From Nonlabens dokdonensis DSW-6 (lineage in GTDB: Bacteria > Bacteroidota > Bacteroidia > Flavobacteriales > Flavobacteriaceae): a stretch of DNA of 64,000 nucleotides. Below are positions 50,866-59,697 of this stretch, piece by piece; position 1 is the first letter of the stretch, and each line of letters opens with the position of its first letter. The notes below the pieces were generated by a model. That model worked only from the letters and a program-made list of their open reading frames with translations. It made no database searches and had not been told where the DNA came from. The DNA lies in assembly GCF_000332115.1 (NCBI RefSeq), contig NC_020156.1, positions 3,101,501 through 3,165,500 of the forward strand, in the 5' to 3' direction. Position numbers and translations under genes: made by a program.

Positions 50866-51975
50866 TTAAAACAACCCTTCATTCTTATTATTAAAATAAT
50901 TGAAGTCGTGATTGTTTTGAATCTTCAATAAGGATTCATAAATCATTTTGATTACGTTTTCTACGTCATCTCTATGAACCATCTCTACCGTGGTATGCAT
51001 ATAGCGTAAAGGAAGTGATATCAGCGCACTTGGTACGCCACCATTGGAATAAGCAAAAGCATCCGTGTCTGTTCCAGTGGAACGAGAAGTAGCTCTTTTT
51101 TGATATGGAATCTCGTTAGCATCTGCTGCGTCCATGATTAGGTTGCGCAGGTTGTTTTGTATCGCCGGTGCATAGGCTAGGACAGGACCTTTTCCTATTG
51201 CAGCGTCACCATTAGTCTTTTTATCAATCATAGGTGTAGTGGTGTCGTGTGTCACGTCAGTCACTATCGCTACATTAGGCTTTATAGTTTGAGTGATCAT
51301 CTCTGCACCACGCAAGCCTATTTCTTCTTGAACCGAATTAGTGACATAAAGTCCAAAATCTAAGGTCTTTTTATTCTCCTTCAATAATCTAGCAACTTCT
51401 GCAATCATGAATCCGCCCATACGGTTATCTAGAGCTCTACATACAAATTTGTTTTTGTTCAATACAAAGAACTCATCTGGATAAGTAATGACACAACCTA
51501 CATCTACACCTAGCGCTAAGACTTCATCTTTCGTCTCACATCCACAATCTATAAAAATGTTATCTGGTTTAGGCGGCGCTTCTTTTGATTTATTTCTAGT
51601 ATGTATGGCTGGCCAGCCAAAAACACCAGTTACAATTCCACCTTTAGTATGAATATTTACTCTTTTTGATGGAGCGATTTGATGATCAGAGCCACCGTTG
51701 CGCACTACGTAGATCAAACCGTCATCTGTAATATAATTCACATACCACGAGATTTCATCGGCATGCCCTTCTATAACCACTTTAAACTTTGCGTCTGGAT
51801 TGATAACACCTACTGCACTTCCATAATTATCTGTAATAAAGTCGTCTACATAAGGTTTTAGGTAATCCATCCACACCTTTTGACCGTTCCATTCATAACC
51901 AGTAGGAGATGCGGTATTGAGGTATTCTTCAAGAAAATCAAGTGATTTTTTATTTAAAATGCTAGTTTCAGCCAT
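50866..51975 (-). CDS. M42-family metallo-aminopeptidase
   Basis: A 369-aa di-metal peptidase of the M42 (glutamyl aminopeptidase/deblocking/TET) family. Metal and catalytic residues are visible in order: His in VIEGHADEISW (about residue 71), the bridging Asp in RALDNRMGG, Glu-Glu in QEEIGLRGAE, Asp in VTDVTHDT and His in YMHTTVEM. Sugar or cellulase names often seen in databases for this family do not fit. It is a cytosolic enzyme with no signal. It is divergent from the DUF4294 gene and ends at a terminator. Confidence 0.93.
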   Translation of the reverse strand: MAETSILNKKSLDFLEEYLNTASPTGYEWNGQKVWMDYLKPYVDDFITDNYGSAVGVINPDAKFKVVIEGHADEISWYVNYITDDGLIYVVRNGGSDHQIAPSKRVNIHTKGGIVTGVFGWPAIHTRNKSKEAPPKPDNIFIDCGCETKDEVLALGVDVGCVITYPDEFFVLNKNKFVCRALDNRMGGFMIAEVARLLKENKKTLDFGLYVTNSVQEEIGLRGAEMITQTIKPNVAIVTDVTHDTTTPMIDKKTNGDAAIGKGPVLAYAPAIQNNLRNLIMDAADANEIPYQKRATSRSTGTDTDAFAYSNGGVPSALISLPLRYMHTTVEMVHRDDVENVIKMIYESLLKIQNNHDFNYFNNKNEGLF

Positions 51976-52075
51976 GTTATAATATTTAGTTTGTGAAGAT
52001 AATAATATGCTTTTAAAAACGCTTGTATTGTTAGTGGTTTCTTATTTTTGGAACACTTTTGGCACTATAACTTTT

Positions 52076-52873
52076 ATGATCAAAAATGTATGCTTTTTAT
52101 TAGGTGTTTTTTGTGTTCTCGCTTTCGCGAAAGCGCAACAAAATCCTACATCACAACCTATAAAAAACGACTCTGTAAAAAAGGATACCACCGAGTATTT
52201 CTACATTGACGGTGACTCAGTAAGTTCTATAGAACTGGATAAGGTAATGCTATTACAGGACTTAAACTTTGACAGCAGGTACGAGCGCATCAGGTATTTA
52301 TTATTAAAACGTAAAGTGCTTAAAGTATGGCCGTATGCAAAAATGGCAGCAGAACGACTAACGGTACTCGATCAAAGACTAGCTTCTTTAGAAACTAAAA
52401 ATCAAAGAAAGAAATATTCTAAAATGGTGGAAGATTACATCGAAGATGAATTTAAAGCCGAATTGAAAAAACTGACCAAAACAGAAGGTCAAATTTTAAT
52501 CAAGCTCATACACAGACAAACAGGTGATACGGCTTATGCCTTATTAAAACGCTTGAGAAGCGGCTGGAGTGCGTTTTGGTTTGATAAAACCGCCAGTCTA
52601 TTTGACATGTCATTAAAAGAAGAATACTTACCAGAAACGGTTGTAGATGATTTTTATGTAGAAGATATCTTGCTCAATCATATAATTGATGAGAAACTTG
52701 AGGAACAAGAACCAGCCATAGAATTTGATTACTTTAAAGCACGCAGTAACTGGAAAGACTACGAGCGTAATTTACCTCCTACGTATGATAGCATTCAGCT
52801 AGCGGCTCGCGCACAGCGTATTAAAGAATACAAAGAGAAGAAAGCGAGAAAAGAACGACGTAAAAGAAAATAG
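52076..52873 (+). CDS. DUF4294 family exported protein
   Basis: A 265-aa protein, conserved in Flavobacteria, of unknown function. I start at the ATG at 52076 and not the in-frame ATG at 52007, because MIKNVCFLLGVFCVLAFAKA is a complete signal peptide. The last residues AFAKA come from a perfect 16-bp palindrome (52120), so the palindrome codes the signal-peptidase site. The mature part has YFYIDGDSVSSIELDKVMLL, then a helical middle (RKVLKVWPYAKMAAERLTVLD) with GWSAFWFDKTASLFDMSLKEEYLP, and a very basic tail (EYKEKKARKERRKRK). It is probably envelope-bound. Nothing else is known to me. Confidence 0.85.
   Translation: MIKNVCFLLGVFCVLAFAKAQQNPTSQPIKNDSVKKDTTEYFYIDGDSVSSIELDKVMLLQDLNFDSRYERIRYLLLKRKVLKVWPYAKMAAERLTVLDQRLASLETKNQRKKYSKMVEDYIEDEFKAELKKLTKTEGQILIKLIHRQTGDTAYALLKRLRSGWSAFWFDKTASLFDMSLKEEYLPETVVDDFYVEDILLNHIIDEKLEEQEPAIEFDYFKARSNWKDYERNLPPTYDSIQLAARAQRIKEYKEKKARKERRKRK
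52120..52135. repeat. 16-bp palindromic repeat, copy 12 (genic, signal peptide)
   Basis: Perfect CGCTTTCGCGAAAGCG, read as AFAKA at the end of the DUF4294 signal peptide. Confidence 0.9.
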
Positions 52874-53008
52874 CTGTTTTAAGAGTTATTCATTAGTGTC
52901 AAATTACTCAGTTTATTTAAAAAGATTCTAAATAACTTATTAAAAAGCTTTTTTAAATTCCTTTTCAAACTTATTTTTGCTATTTAAAATCATTCTATAT
53001 AGTAAAAT

Positions 53009-53518
53009 ATGAGCAGAAAAACTTCTCAAAAAGCAAGAGAATTACACAGGTATTTAGGTTTTTTCCTTGCAGGGATAATGGCAGTTTATGCAATAAGTGG
53101 TATCGTTTTAATTTTTAGAGATACGGACTTACTTAAAAAAGAAATTATCACTGAAAATGTTATAGAAACCAATTTAGCAGGTGATCAAATAGGTAAGAAT
53201 CTTAAAATCAAAAATTTCAAAATAGATCGTGAAGAAAACGGTATTGTTTATTTTAAGAACGGTAGTTATGAAATAGCTACTGGAAAAGCGACAATTATAA
53301 AGAAAAAGCTTCCTTATGTACTGGATAAAATGGCGCATTTACATAAAGCAAAATCTGGTGAGCCATTGTTTTTCTTAAATATCTTTTTTGGTCTGGCGTT
53401 GTTATTCTTTGTTCTCTCGGCGTTCTGGATGTTTATGCCAGGCACTCAAATTTTTAGAAAAGGTGTGATTTATGCAGCGGCAGGAATGGCGCTTACCTTA
53501 GTTTTACTATTTGTTTAG
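53009..53518 (+). CDS. PepSY-associated membrane protein
   Basis: A 169-aa membrane protein of the short PepSY-TM type. A first helix with RYLGFFLAGIMAVYAISGIVL (about 14-34) carries an RELHRYLG-like motif typical of PepSY_TM proteins. A periplasmic PepSY-like part follows (about 50-110, with NGSYEIATGKATIIKK). Two helices end the protein (about 118-141 and 146-168). The family often serves iron or siderophore redox functions; no partner gene is near. It ends 10 bp before a terminator. Confidence 0.75.
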   Translation: MSRKTSQKARELHRYLGFFLAGIMAVYAISGIVLIFRDTDLLKKEIITENVIETNLAGDQIGKNLKIKNFKIDREENGIVYFKNGSYEIATGKATIIKKKLPYVLDKMAHLHKAKSGEPLFFLNIFFGLALLFFVLSAFWMFMPGTQIFRKGVIYAAAGMALTLVLLFV

Positions 53519-53524
53519 ACATTA

Positions 53525-53566
53525 AAAATCCTCCAAAAGAACCAAGTTCTAAAGGAGGATTTTAAA
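53525..53566. terminator. Bidirectional terminator between PepSY and desaturase genes
   Basis: AAAATCCTCC (53525-53534) pairs with GGAGGATTTT (53554-53563). It lies between converging genes. Confidence 0.85.
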
Positions 53567-53581
53567 ATCAACCAACTTTAA

Positions 53582-54310
53582 TTATACTCTTTTCAACTGT
53601 ATAATACCTACTGAATTAAGTATTCGGATTATTACATAAGTAATATCAATCTCGTACCATTTCACTCCAAAATTAGCTCGATTTGCGTGTTTATGGTGAT
53701 TGTTATGGTAACCTTCGCCCATCATTAAGAAATCAAAACGAAATAAGTTCTTGCTCGTGTTTTTCATTTGGAAGTTGACATATCCATAAATATGACCAAA
53801 CCAGTTGATGATAACGCCATGAATAGGCGCCATTAAAAAGGCAACTGGCAATAGCAACCATTGCCACCATGCTGTCACAAAGTAAACGAAGAATAAAACA
53901 TAAAGCGCAATCCACAACAAACGGGAAAAACGTGAGCTTGCAAAACGGTCAAAAGATTTCCATTGAGGTACATTCTTAGTAAATCTAGGGTCTACTGCTA
54001 TGCGATCTAGATTGATATCTTGATAAATAGTTTTAGTCTTCCACATCATCGCAAATAAGTTGTCATCGTATTTAGGAGAATGAGGATCTTTCTCTGTATC
54101 GGTAAATGCGTGGTGCATGCGGTGCATGATTCCATATCCATAAGCACTCAAATAACTCGAGCCTTGAAAAATCCAGGTAAGAACAAAAGTGATGCGTTCC
54201 ATAGTCTTAGACATTGTAAAAACTTGGTGCGCCGCATATCTATGTAAAAAGAAGGACTGGAAGAATAATCCTCCATACCATAATATTAAAACGAACAAAA
54301 TAACCGCCAT
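53582..54310 (-). CDS. Acyl-CoA/fatty acid desaturase
   Basis: A 242-aa membrane di-iron desaturase of the stearoyl-CoA type. The three His boxes are visible: HRYAAH (about 23-28), HRMHH (about 61-65) and HNNHHKH (about 206-212), with an aromatic-rich WFGHIYGY before the third. About four membrane helices. At 242 aa it is on the short side, because it begins directly with the first helix. It inserts a double bond to keep membranes fluid at low temperature. It converges on the PepSY gene. Confidence 0.9.
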   Translation of the reverse strand: MAVILFVLILWYGGLFFQSFFLHRYAAHQVFTMSKTMERITFVLTWIFQGSSYLSAYGYGIMHRMHHAFTDTEKDPHSPKYDDNLFAMMWKTKTIYQDINLDRIAVDPRFTKNVPQWKSFDRFASSRFSRLLWIALYVLFFVYFVTAWWQWLLLPVAFLMAPIHGVIINWFGHIYGYVNFQMKNTSKNLFRFDFLMMGEGYHNNHHKHANRANFGVKWYEIDITYVIIRILNSVGIIQLKRV

Positions 54311-54364
54311 ATACTTTTTTTTACAAAGGTAGCGGCGGCAATAGGTTTAAAAAATGAACCTAAG

Positions 54365-54937
54365 TCAAGAAATTCGCTTTCTTATTCGGCTCAAAGCTTG
54401 TGCTGTAACACCTATGTAAGAACTGATGTATTTTAAAGGCATCACGCGTATGAGTTGTGGACGTTCTTTAAATAGTTTTAGGTAACGCTCTTCAGCTGTG
54501 AGTGTTAACAGGTTTTGTTCCCGTTTTGATTTCAATAAAAATAAACGCTCTGCAGTCAGTCTTCCTATTAAATTTCCTATTTGCGTTTTTTGATACACCT
54601 CTTGCAAGTCATCATAAGTAATGCTCAACATTGTAGTCTCGGTAAGAGCTTGCAGCTGGTATAAAGAAGGTGTCCTGGTTAAAAAGGAATCGTAAGCACT
54701 TATGAATTGGTTCTCAAAGCTAAAACCAAAAGAAATATCATTTTCATCATTTTCCTTAGGAATAAATAAACGCACAATACCAGATTGTATAAAAGAAATA
54801 TGATTTTCTATCTCTCCCAATTTCAGAAAAATTTCTTTTTTCTTAATGGTTTTCTGGCGCAATTTCGAGGTAAAAAATTCCCAGTCGTCATCAGAGATGT
54901 GCGCGATGCTTTCTAGATATTCTCGTATTTGTTCCAT
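54365..54937 (-). CDS. Crp/Fnr-family regulator
   Basis: A 190-aa transcription regulator with an N-terminal cyclic-nucleotide-binding-like beta-roll (about 20-120; FLKLGEIENHISFIQSGIVRLF) and a C-terminal part (about 150-190) with YISSYIGVTAQALSRIRKRI as the recognition helix-turn-helix. There is no Cys cluster for an Fe-S centre as in FNR, so another ligand or none is used. It lies 55 bp upstream of the desaturase gene on the same strand, so co-transcription or control of it is possible. A related regulator of similar length is encoded at 61761. Confidence 0.85.
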   Translation of the reverse strand: MEQIREYLESIAHISDDDWEFFTSKLRQKTIKKKEIFLKLGEIENHISFIQSGIVRLFIPKENDENDISFGFSFENQFISAYDSFLTRTPSLYQLQALTETTMLSITYDDLQEVYQKTQIGNLIGRLTAERLFLLKSKREQNLLTLTAEERYLKLFKERPQLIRVMPLKYISSYIGVTAQALSRIRKRIS

Positions 54938-55057
54938 GAACTTTAAGGGACTGCAATAATAGCTTCAAAGATAAACCTAATAGTGGTATGGAATTAATGG
55001 AAGTTTGCTAATTTAAACTTAAGAATACGTTTAAAATGATAGGTGTTTGCACTGTTC

Positions 55058-55073
55058 CGCTTTCGCGAAAGCG
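55058..55073. repeat. 16-bp palindromic repeat, copy 13 (intergenic)
   Basis: Perfect CGCTTTCGCGAAAGCG, 40 bp before the pirin start, between divergent genes. Confidence 0.9.
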
Positions 55074-55112
55074 AGATAATATTCATTATTTTTACATTAA
55101 ACTACAAAAGAA

Positions 55113-56138
55113 ATGAGTTCTAAAATCATCAACATACAGCAACTGGATTTCCCATGGCAAACGCAAGATCCGTTTTTATTTTGTGCGCATCATAGAGATT
55201 TGTATCCAGCAGGAGATGAGCAATTAGGAATTCCAAATCATTTAAAATCTGGCAGAAATATCGGTCAAGATTTTATGATCAAAGATGGTTTTAGAATGTA
55301 TCATGGCAGTCATGTACCTGGTTTTCCTTACCATCCACACCGAGGTTTTGAGACGATAACTATTAACAAAGAAGGAGTTGTAGATCATTCAGACTCTTTG
55401 GGTGGCGCAGGACGTTTTGGAGCTGGAGACGTGCAATGGATGACAGCAGGAAAAGGAATCTTGCATAGTGAGATGTTTCCTATGTTACATGATGATAAGA
55501 AAAATACCCTAGAAATTTTTCAGGTTTGGCTCAATTTGCCACGAGTGAGTAAAATGGTGCCGCCACATTTTAAAATGCTGTGGAGTGAAGATGTACCTGT
55601 TATTACACATACAAATGATTCAGGAAATACAACTACTGTAGATCTAATCGCTGGGATGTTAGGATCGTACACATCACTAGAACCGACACCTAACTCTTGG
55701 GCTGCGCATCCAGAAAACGAAGTGCTGGTTGCAACTATGAAAATGGATACTGGTGCAACATATCTTTTGCCAAAAGCACTAAGTAGCGAGGCAAAAAGAA
55801 CCTTGTATTTCTATCGTGGTAGTAAGATTGAAATTGATCATACTACCGTAAAAGAAAACCATTCCTTTGAGGTAAAATCAACTGATGATTTAGATCTAAA
55901 AAACACTGGTGATGAGCCTGCTTATTTACTTATCCTACAAGGAAAACCTATCAATGAGCCAGTTGCGCAACACGGTCCATTTGTCATGAATACACAGCAA
56001 GAAATAAGAGAAGCCTTTGCAGACTATCAGCAAACACAATTCGGTGGCTGGCCGTGGCCAGAGCAAGAGCAAGTTCATGATCGTAACAAAGGAAGGTTTG
56101 CATTACACAGCGACGGTAGAGAAGAGGTTAGGAGTTGA
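55113..56138 (+). CDS. Pirin family protein
   Basis: A 341-aa bicupin. The N-terminal cupin holds the metal site: YHPHRGFETI (His pair, about 72-81) and SDSLGGAGRFGAGDVQWMTAGKGILHSE (His then Glu), as in human and bacterial pirins. The C-terminal cupin has NEVLVATMKMDTGATYLLP and ILQGKPINEPVAQHGPFVMNT. Length is typical for the longer bacterial version. Quercetinase activity is known for some members. It is divergent from the Crp/Fnr gene, with a palindrome copy in between. Confidence 0.92.
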   Translation: MSSKIINIQQLDFPWQTQDPFLFCAHHRDLYPAGDEQLGIPNHLKSGRNIGQDFMIKDGFRMYHGSHVPGFPYHPHRGFETITINKEGVVDHSDSLGGAGRFGAGDVQWMTAGKGILHSEMFPMLHDDKKNTLEIFQVWLNLPRVSKMVPPHFKMLWSEDVPVITHTNDSGNTTTVDLIAGMLGSYTSLEPTPNSWAAHPENEVLVATMKMDTGATYLLPKALSSEAKRTLYFYRGSKIEIDHTTVKENHSFEVKSTDDLDLKNTGDEPAYLLILQGKPINEPVAQHGPFVMNTQQEIREAFADYQQTQFGGWPWPEQEQVHDRNKGRFALHSDGREEVRS

Positions 56139-56302
56139 ATTTGAACTTGAACTTGAACTTGAATAATTGCATAATCAACCTGTGAGGTTTTGCCTGTTCT
56201 AATTATTATACTAGGAGTAAAATGCAGGCAAGGCAACCTCAAAGGTTTTAGTAGTCTTCTGGTAGGTATTATCCGCTGGATTTCTAACTCAACTAAAACA
56301 AG

Positions 56303-56330
56303 CCTGTACTGAGTTTATCGAAATGCTCTG
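56303..56330. repeat. Degenerate dispersed TGAG-TCGAA element
   Basis: CCTGTACTGAGTTTATCGAAATG. It resembles the element nested at 39448. Confidence 0.5.
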
Positions 56331-56361
56331 TTTTCAAAAATATTTTAAAGAATAAAATGGT

Positions 56362-56382
56362 CAGTCTGAGCTTGTCGAAGAC
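56362..56382. repeat. Dispersed TGAGCTTGTCGAAG element
   Basis: AGTCTGAGCTTGTCGAAGAC, matching the core TGAGC-TGTCGAAG of the element at 39448. Confidence 0.6.
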
Positions 56383-56398
56383 GTTTTTCTATCTCGAT

Positions 56399-56704
56399 CT
56401 AACCAGTATAAGTAACGACTACTTTACAATTAGGACACTCGATTTTCTTACCGGTCTTTAAATCTTTGGGGTGAAACGAGATCGGTGTGCGGCAATCGGG
56501 ACATGGAATCATCGTAGAACCACCTTTCTTTTCTTTGGCAAACTTTTTAAAAAGATAAATTTTTTCAGGTTCTAGGTCTGTTTCTTCTTCAACACCTAAT
56601 TTATAATCACAATTAGAGCAACTATAGACTTGACCTTTCAAATATTGATCTATATCTATAGTAATAGGTGTTTTGCACTGGGAACATAAAACGTTAGTAA
56701 GCAT
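56399..56704 (-). CDS. Four-CxxC zinc-ribbon protein
   Basis: A 101-aa protein with two zinc ribbons. CSQCKTPI with CSNCDYK (about 8-11 and 33-36) makes the first, and CPDCRTPI with CPNCKV (about 73-76 and 92-95) makes the second. A charged linker (about 42-70, EEETDLEPEKIYLFKKFAKEKKGG) joins them. No further domain, signal or membrane span is seen, so it is cytosolic. Such proteins may bind nucleic acids or RNA polymerase parts; function unknown. Confidence 0.75.
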   Translation of the reverse strand: MLTNVLCSQCKTPITIDIDQYLKGQVYSCSNCDYKLGVEEETDLEPEKIYLFKKFAKEKKGGSTMIPCPDCRTPISFHPKDLKTGKKIECPNCKVVVTYTG

Positions 56705-56964
56705 GAAGTCGATTGTTAGGCTCTTTCAAAAGTAATGATTTAAGTATTGTAAATTTCTCCATTTAAAAACAATTGAACTTCAAACAAGAAGAACCTAAAA
56801 GCACACCAAGTTAGATGGATTTACGCATTTATTAAAATGTTATAGATTTTAAAATTATGGGTAATTGTTAATCCTTAGGTCTAATTTTGTTCATTATTTT
56901 AATTTAAAATGGAGTTTTAGATCAACATTCTAAAAAGAACTCTTATAAATACCACTTTCAAATC

Positions 56965-57789
56965 ATGAAAAAAGTATCCTTATTATTCGTTATTTTAATC
57001 CTGTTTGCAGCGTGTAAAGAAGCTACAACAGATAAGGTTTTAAAAGAAGAAACGTCAGAAAAAACCGAAATAAACGAAAATGCAACAAATAACGCGTTTA
57101 CTCAAAGTATGGAAGAAGCTCATCAAAAAGAAGCATTTCTTAAAAATGATGCGGTACAATATGATTTTCAGGTAAGCTTTGGAGGTAATGTCTTATTAGA
57201 TGCAAAAATCACCCAAAAAACAGACGGTTCTATGGTGCGTATTGATAATCAAGACGGAACTGTAATTCTAGCAGATCAAGATGAGGTTTTTTCTTCTCCT
57301 GAAATTGCGGATAACTCCATGACTCGATTTCACGCATATACATGGTCTTATTTCTTTGCCTTACCTTATAAATTAAACGACCCAGGAACACAATGGAGTG
57401 ATGAAAAAAATCTCACATTCGGAGAACAACAATATCCTACTTCAAAGTTAACTTTTGAAAATGGAGTAGGAGATACGTCAGATGATTGGTATGTCGTTTA
57501 TAAAAACCCTAGTTCTAATGTTCTAGAAGGAGTTGCTTATATCGTAAGTTACGGTAAAGGCGTTGAGAAAGCAGAGGAAGAACCTCATTTTGCCAAATAC
57601 AACGATTACGATATGATGGAAGGTATTCCAGTTTCTACAAATTGGACTTTCCATAACTGGAACAAAGAAGAAGGTTTTACAGATCAAATAGGGAAAGCAA
57701 GCATAAAAAATGTAAATTTTCTAGACGATGCATCAATCATGTTTGAACAAAATGAAGAAATGGTAGCGGTTCCTATGCCAACTGAATAG
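56965..57789 (+). CDS. Lipoprotein, DUF6503-like
   Basis: A 274-aa lipoprotein: signal peptide MKKVSLLFVILILFAAC with lipobox Cys17, then a Glu/Thr/Asn-rich linker (about 18-45). The main domain (about 50-270) is beta-rich, like an outer-membrane lipoprotein carrier/LolA-type half-barrel: AVQYDFQVSFGGNVLLDAKITQ, DGTVILADQDEVFSSP, WSYFFALPYKLNDPGTQWSD, LTFENGVGDTSDDWYVVYKNP. It fits my memory of the DUF6503 family of Flavobacteria, held with moderate confidence. Surface-facing or periplasmic face unknown. It is monocistronic. Confidence 0.75.
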   Translation: MKKVSLLFVILILFAACKEATTDKVLKEETSEKTEINENATNNAFTQSMEEAHQKEAFLKNDAVQYDFQVSFGGNVLLDAKITQKTDGSMVRIDNQDGTVILADQDEVFSSPEIADNSMTRFHAYTWSYFFALPYKLNDPGTQWSDEKNLTFGEQQYPTSKLTFENGVGDTSDDWYVVYKNPSSNVLEGVAYIVSYGKGVEKAEEEPHFAKYNDYDMMEGIPVSTNWTFHNWNKEEGFTDQIGKASIKNVNFLDDASIMFEQNEEMVAVPMPTE

Positions 57790-57806
57790 TTACTTTGCTC
57801 AAGGAT

Positions 57807-58340
57807 TTAAAATAAACGTTGCTGGCCGTTATGAAGATCGATACCTTCTAACTCCAGCAACTTTTTCTTTGCAGGAAGTCCGCCAGCATAGCCAGTTAAA
57901 GAACCATCAGCTCCTATAACTCTATGACAGGGAACAATAATAGAAATCGCATTAGCACCATTTGCGCTCGCAACCGCTCTTATGGCTTTTTCATTTTTTA
58001 GCTTTCGCGAAAGCGAGATATAACTACAAGTCGCTCCATAAGGAATGCTTTGTAACTCGTTCCAGACGCTTTTTTGAAAATCGGTTCCTGATAGTAATAA
58101 GGGTAGATCAAAATTTCTCAGGTCACCTTTGAAGTACGCATCTAATTGCTGACTGGTTTGATCCAGTAACTCGTGATTTCCTGATTTAAAATTAGCATCT
58201 AAATGTTTGATGATTCTAGCATCGATGGCATCTCGCATTTTGCGGTATTTCCAGTCGGCTAGGCATAGTTTATTTTCATAAACGCCTAAAATCAATTCTC
58301 CTACGGGACTTTTATAACTAGAAGTTATGATGTTACTCAT
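57807..58340 (-). CDS. ogt: Methylated-DNA-protein cysteine methyltransferase
   Basis: A 177-aa suicide repair protein that takes alkyl groups from O6-alkylguanine. The active-site PCHRV holds C138, and the N-terminal KSPVGELILGV, IPYGATCSY and AIRAVASANGAN (helix-turn-helix with the Arg finger) are typical. A one-mismatch palindrome at 58000 encodes SLSRKL, just before the DNA-binding helix; this is a different reading frame of the palindrome from most other genic copies. The start overlaps the end of the ABC permease gene by 8 bp. Confidence 0.93.
   Translation of the reverse strand: MSNIITSSYKSPVGELILGVYENKLCLADWKYRKMRDAIDARIIKHLDANFKSGNHELLDQTSQQLDAYFKGDLRNFDLPLLLSGTDFQKSVWNELQSIPYGATCSYISLSRKLKNEKAIRAVASANGANAISIIVPCHRVIGADGSLTGYAGGLPAKKKLLELEGIDLHNGQQRLF
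58000..58015. repeat. 16-bp palindromic repeat, copy 14 (genic, one mismatch)
   Basis: AGCTTTCGCGAAAGCG within ogt, read on the minus strand as LSRKL. Confidence 0.85.
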
Positions 58341-59574
58341 AACGCAATGCCTCGATAGGATCTAGTTTTGCGGCTTTTACGGCAGGAATAACTCCAGAGA
58401 AGAAAGCAATGATGATAGAAGTTATGGTAGCAGCGATAATGGCCGTCCAAGGTATCTCAAATGGAATTTCAAACCCAGAAGAAACGGCAAAACCTATGAG
58501 CATACCCAGCAAGATTCCTAAAATACTACCGTACTGACTTATGAGAAATGTCTCAATAAAAAACTGCCAGGAAATGGTACTGCGTTTAGCACCTAATGCT
58601 TTTCTCACGCCTATTTCTCTCGTACGTTCTGTTACCGACACCAGCATGATATTCATTAAGGCGATGGAAGATCCAAAAATGGTAACTATACTTATGATCA
58701 CTGCGGCAACACTCAATGCAGAGCTAACAGAATTTAAATCTTCCATCAGTTGATCACTTTGGATCACACCAAAATTATCTTCTTCCACAGGTTGTAATCC
58801 TCTAATGTTGCGCATCAATATGGTGGCATCACTTTTGGCACTTTCCATTAAATTTTGCTCAAAGACTTTAACGCTCAAATCATAATTGATGTTAGGCGAT
58901 GTATAAATACCACGCGCTGCGTCTATGGGAATAAGTACTCTCAAGTCCACACTATTCCCAAAAGTGGAGCCTTTCTCTTCTAAAATACCAATAACGGTAA
59001 ATTTATTCCCTCGAATGCTCAAGGTTTTCCCCATCGGATTGAACCCTTGAAAAAGGGCGTCTTCCATATCGCTACCTATAATGCAAACTTTAGAATTGTT
59101 CTCGATGTCTAGAGAAGAAAACATTCTTCCTTCATCAAGTTGTATTCCTGCATTCTCAGCATAATGTTCGTTAACACCAGCAACGATTACTTTTGGTTTT
59201 GTTTTACGGTCTTCGCTTTTTACTTCGGCCATGCTGGTGGCTTGAAAAGAAACGCCTACTTGAGTAAGAGGCGTGTCGTATTTGTCTTCAAATTCTCTTA
59301 CCTGTCGGTAGTTGATGATAGGATTGATCTTAGTTCTTTTTCCACCACCTTGACGCTGGAAACTACGCGCATAGCGTTGCACGTAAAAAGTATTAGTTCC
59401 TATTCCAGAAAAACCATTGTTCAAAGTAGAAGAAAGCGCATTTACAGCACTCAGAATTCCTACTAGCGCTGTAATTCCTATGGCGATAATGATAATGGTA
59501 AGAATAGTGCGCAGCAGCTGTCCTTTGATGCTTTGTTGCGCGATACTGAAATTTTGACGTAATAACCCTAACAT
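58333..59574 (-). CDS. MacB-type ABC transporter permease
   Basis: A 413-aa FtsX/MacB-fold permease. One helix lies at about 22-42 (TILTIIIIAIGITALVGILSAV), then a large periplasmic domain (about 45-285), then three helices at about 287-310, 338-362 and 372-395. SVTERTREIGVRKALGAKR is the conserved coupling segment with its ATPase, which is not encoded next to it. A MacB-type permease exports peptides, drugs or lipoproteins. It overlaps ogt by 8 bp, so the two may share a transcript. Confidence 0.88.
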   Translation of the reverse strand: MLGLLRQNFSIAQQSIKGQLLRTILTIIIIAIGITALVGILSAVNALSSTLNNGFSGIGTNTFYVQRYARSFQRQGGGKRTKINPIINYRQVREFEDKYDTPLTQVGVSFQATSMAEVKSEDRKTKPKVIVAGVNEHYAENAGIQLDEGRMFSSLDIENNSKVCIIGSDMEDALFQGFNPMGKTLSIRGNKFTVIGILEEKGSTFGNSVDLRVLIPIDAARGIYTSPNINYDLSVKVFEQNLMESAKSDATILMRNIRGLQPVEEDNFGVIQSDQLMEDLNSVSSALSVAAVIISIVTIFGSSIALMNIMLVSVTERTREIGVRKALGAKRSTISWQFFIETFLISQYGSILGILLGMLIGFAVSSGFEIPFEIPWTAIIAATITSIIIAFFSGVIPAVKAAKLDPIEALRYE

Positions 59575-59672
59575 GAAAAGTAAGACTTGAAAAAAGAGAT
59601 AAAGTTACAAGTTATAGCGGTAAATTTTCCTTTTATTAAAATTTCATTAGGAAGAGACGTCCTTGAACTGTT

Positions 59673-59680
59673 TATATTTG
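59673..59680 (+). promoter_or_regulatory. -7 box of hisS
   Basis: TATATTTG (TAnnTTTG) 17 nt before the ATG at 59698. It supports that start over the ATG at 59587, which would place the box inside the gene. Confidence 0.5.
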
Positions 59681-59697
59681 CAAGCTCAATACAAATT

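Noticed and set aside
52007..52075. Earlier start for the DUF4294 protein
   Set aside because: The internal ATG at 52076 starts a complete signal peptide; the extension would bury it behind another hydrophobic stretch.
59587..59697. N-terminal extension of hisS
   Set aside because: The extra 37 residues are not part of the family and contain the -7 box; the [10 protein letters not shown] start fits.
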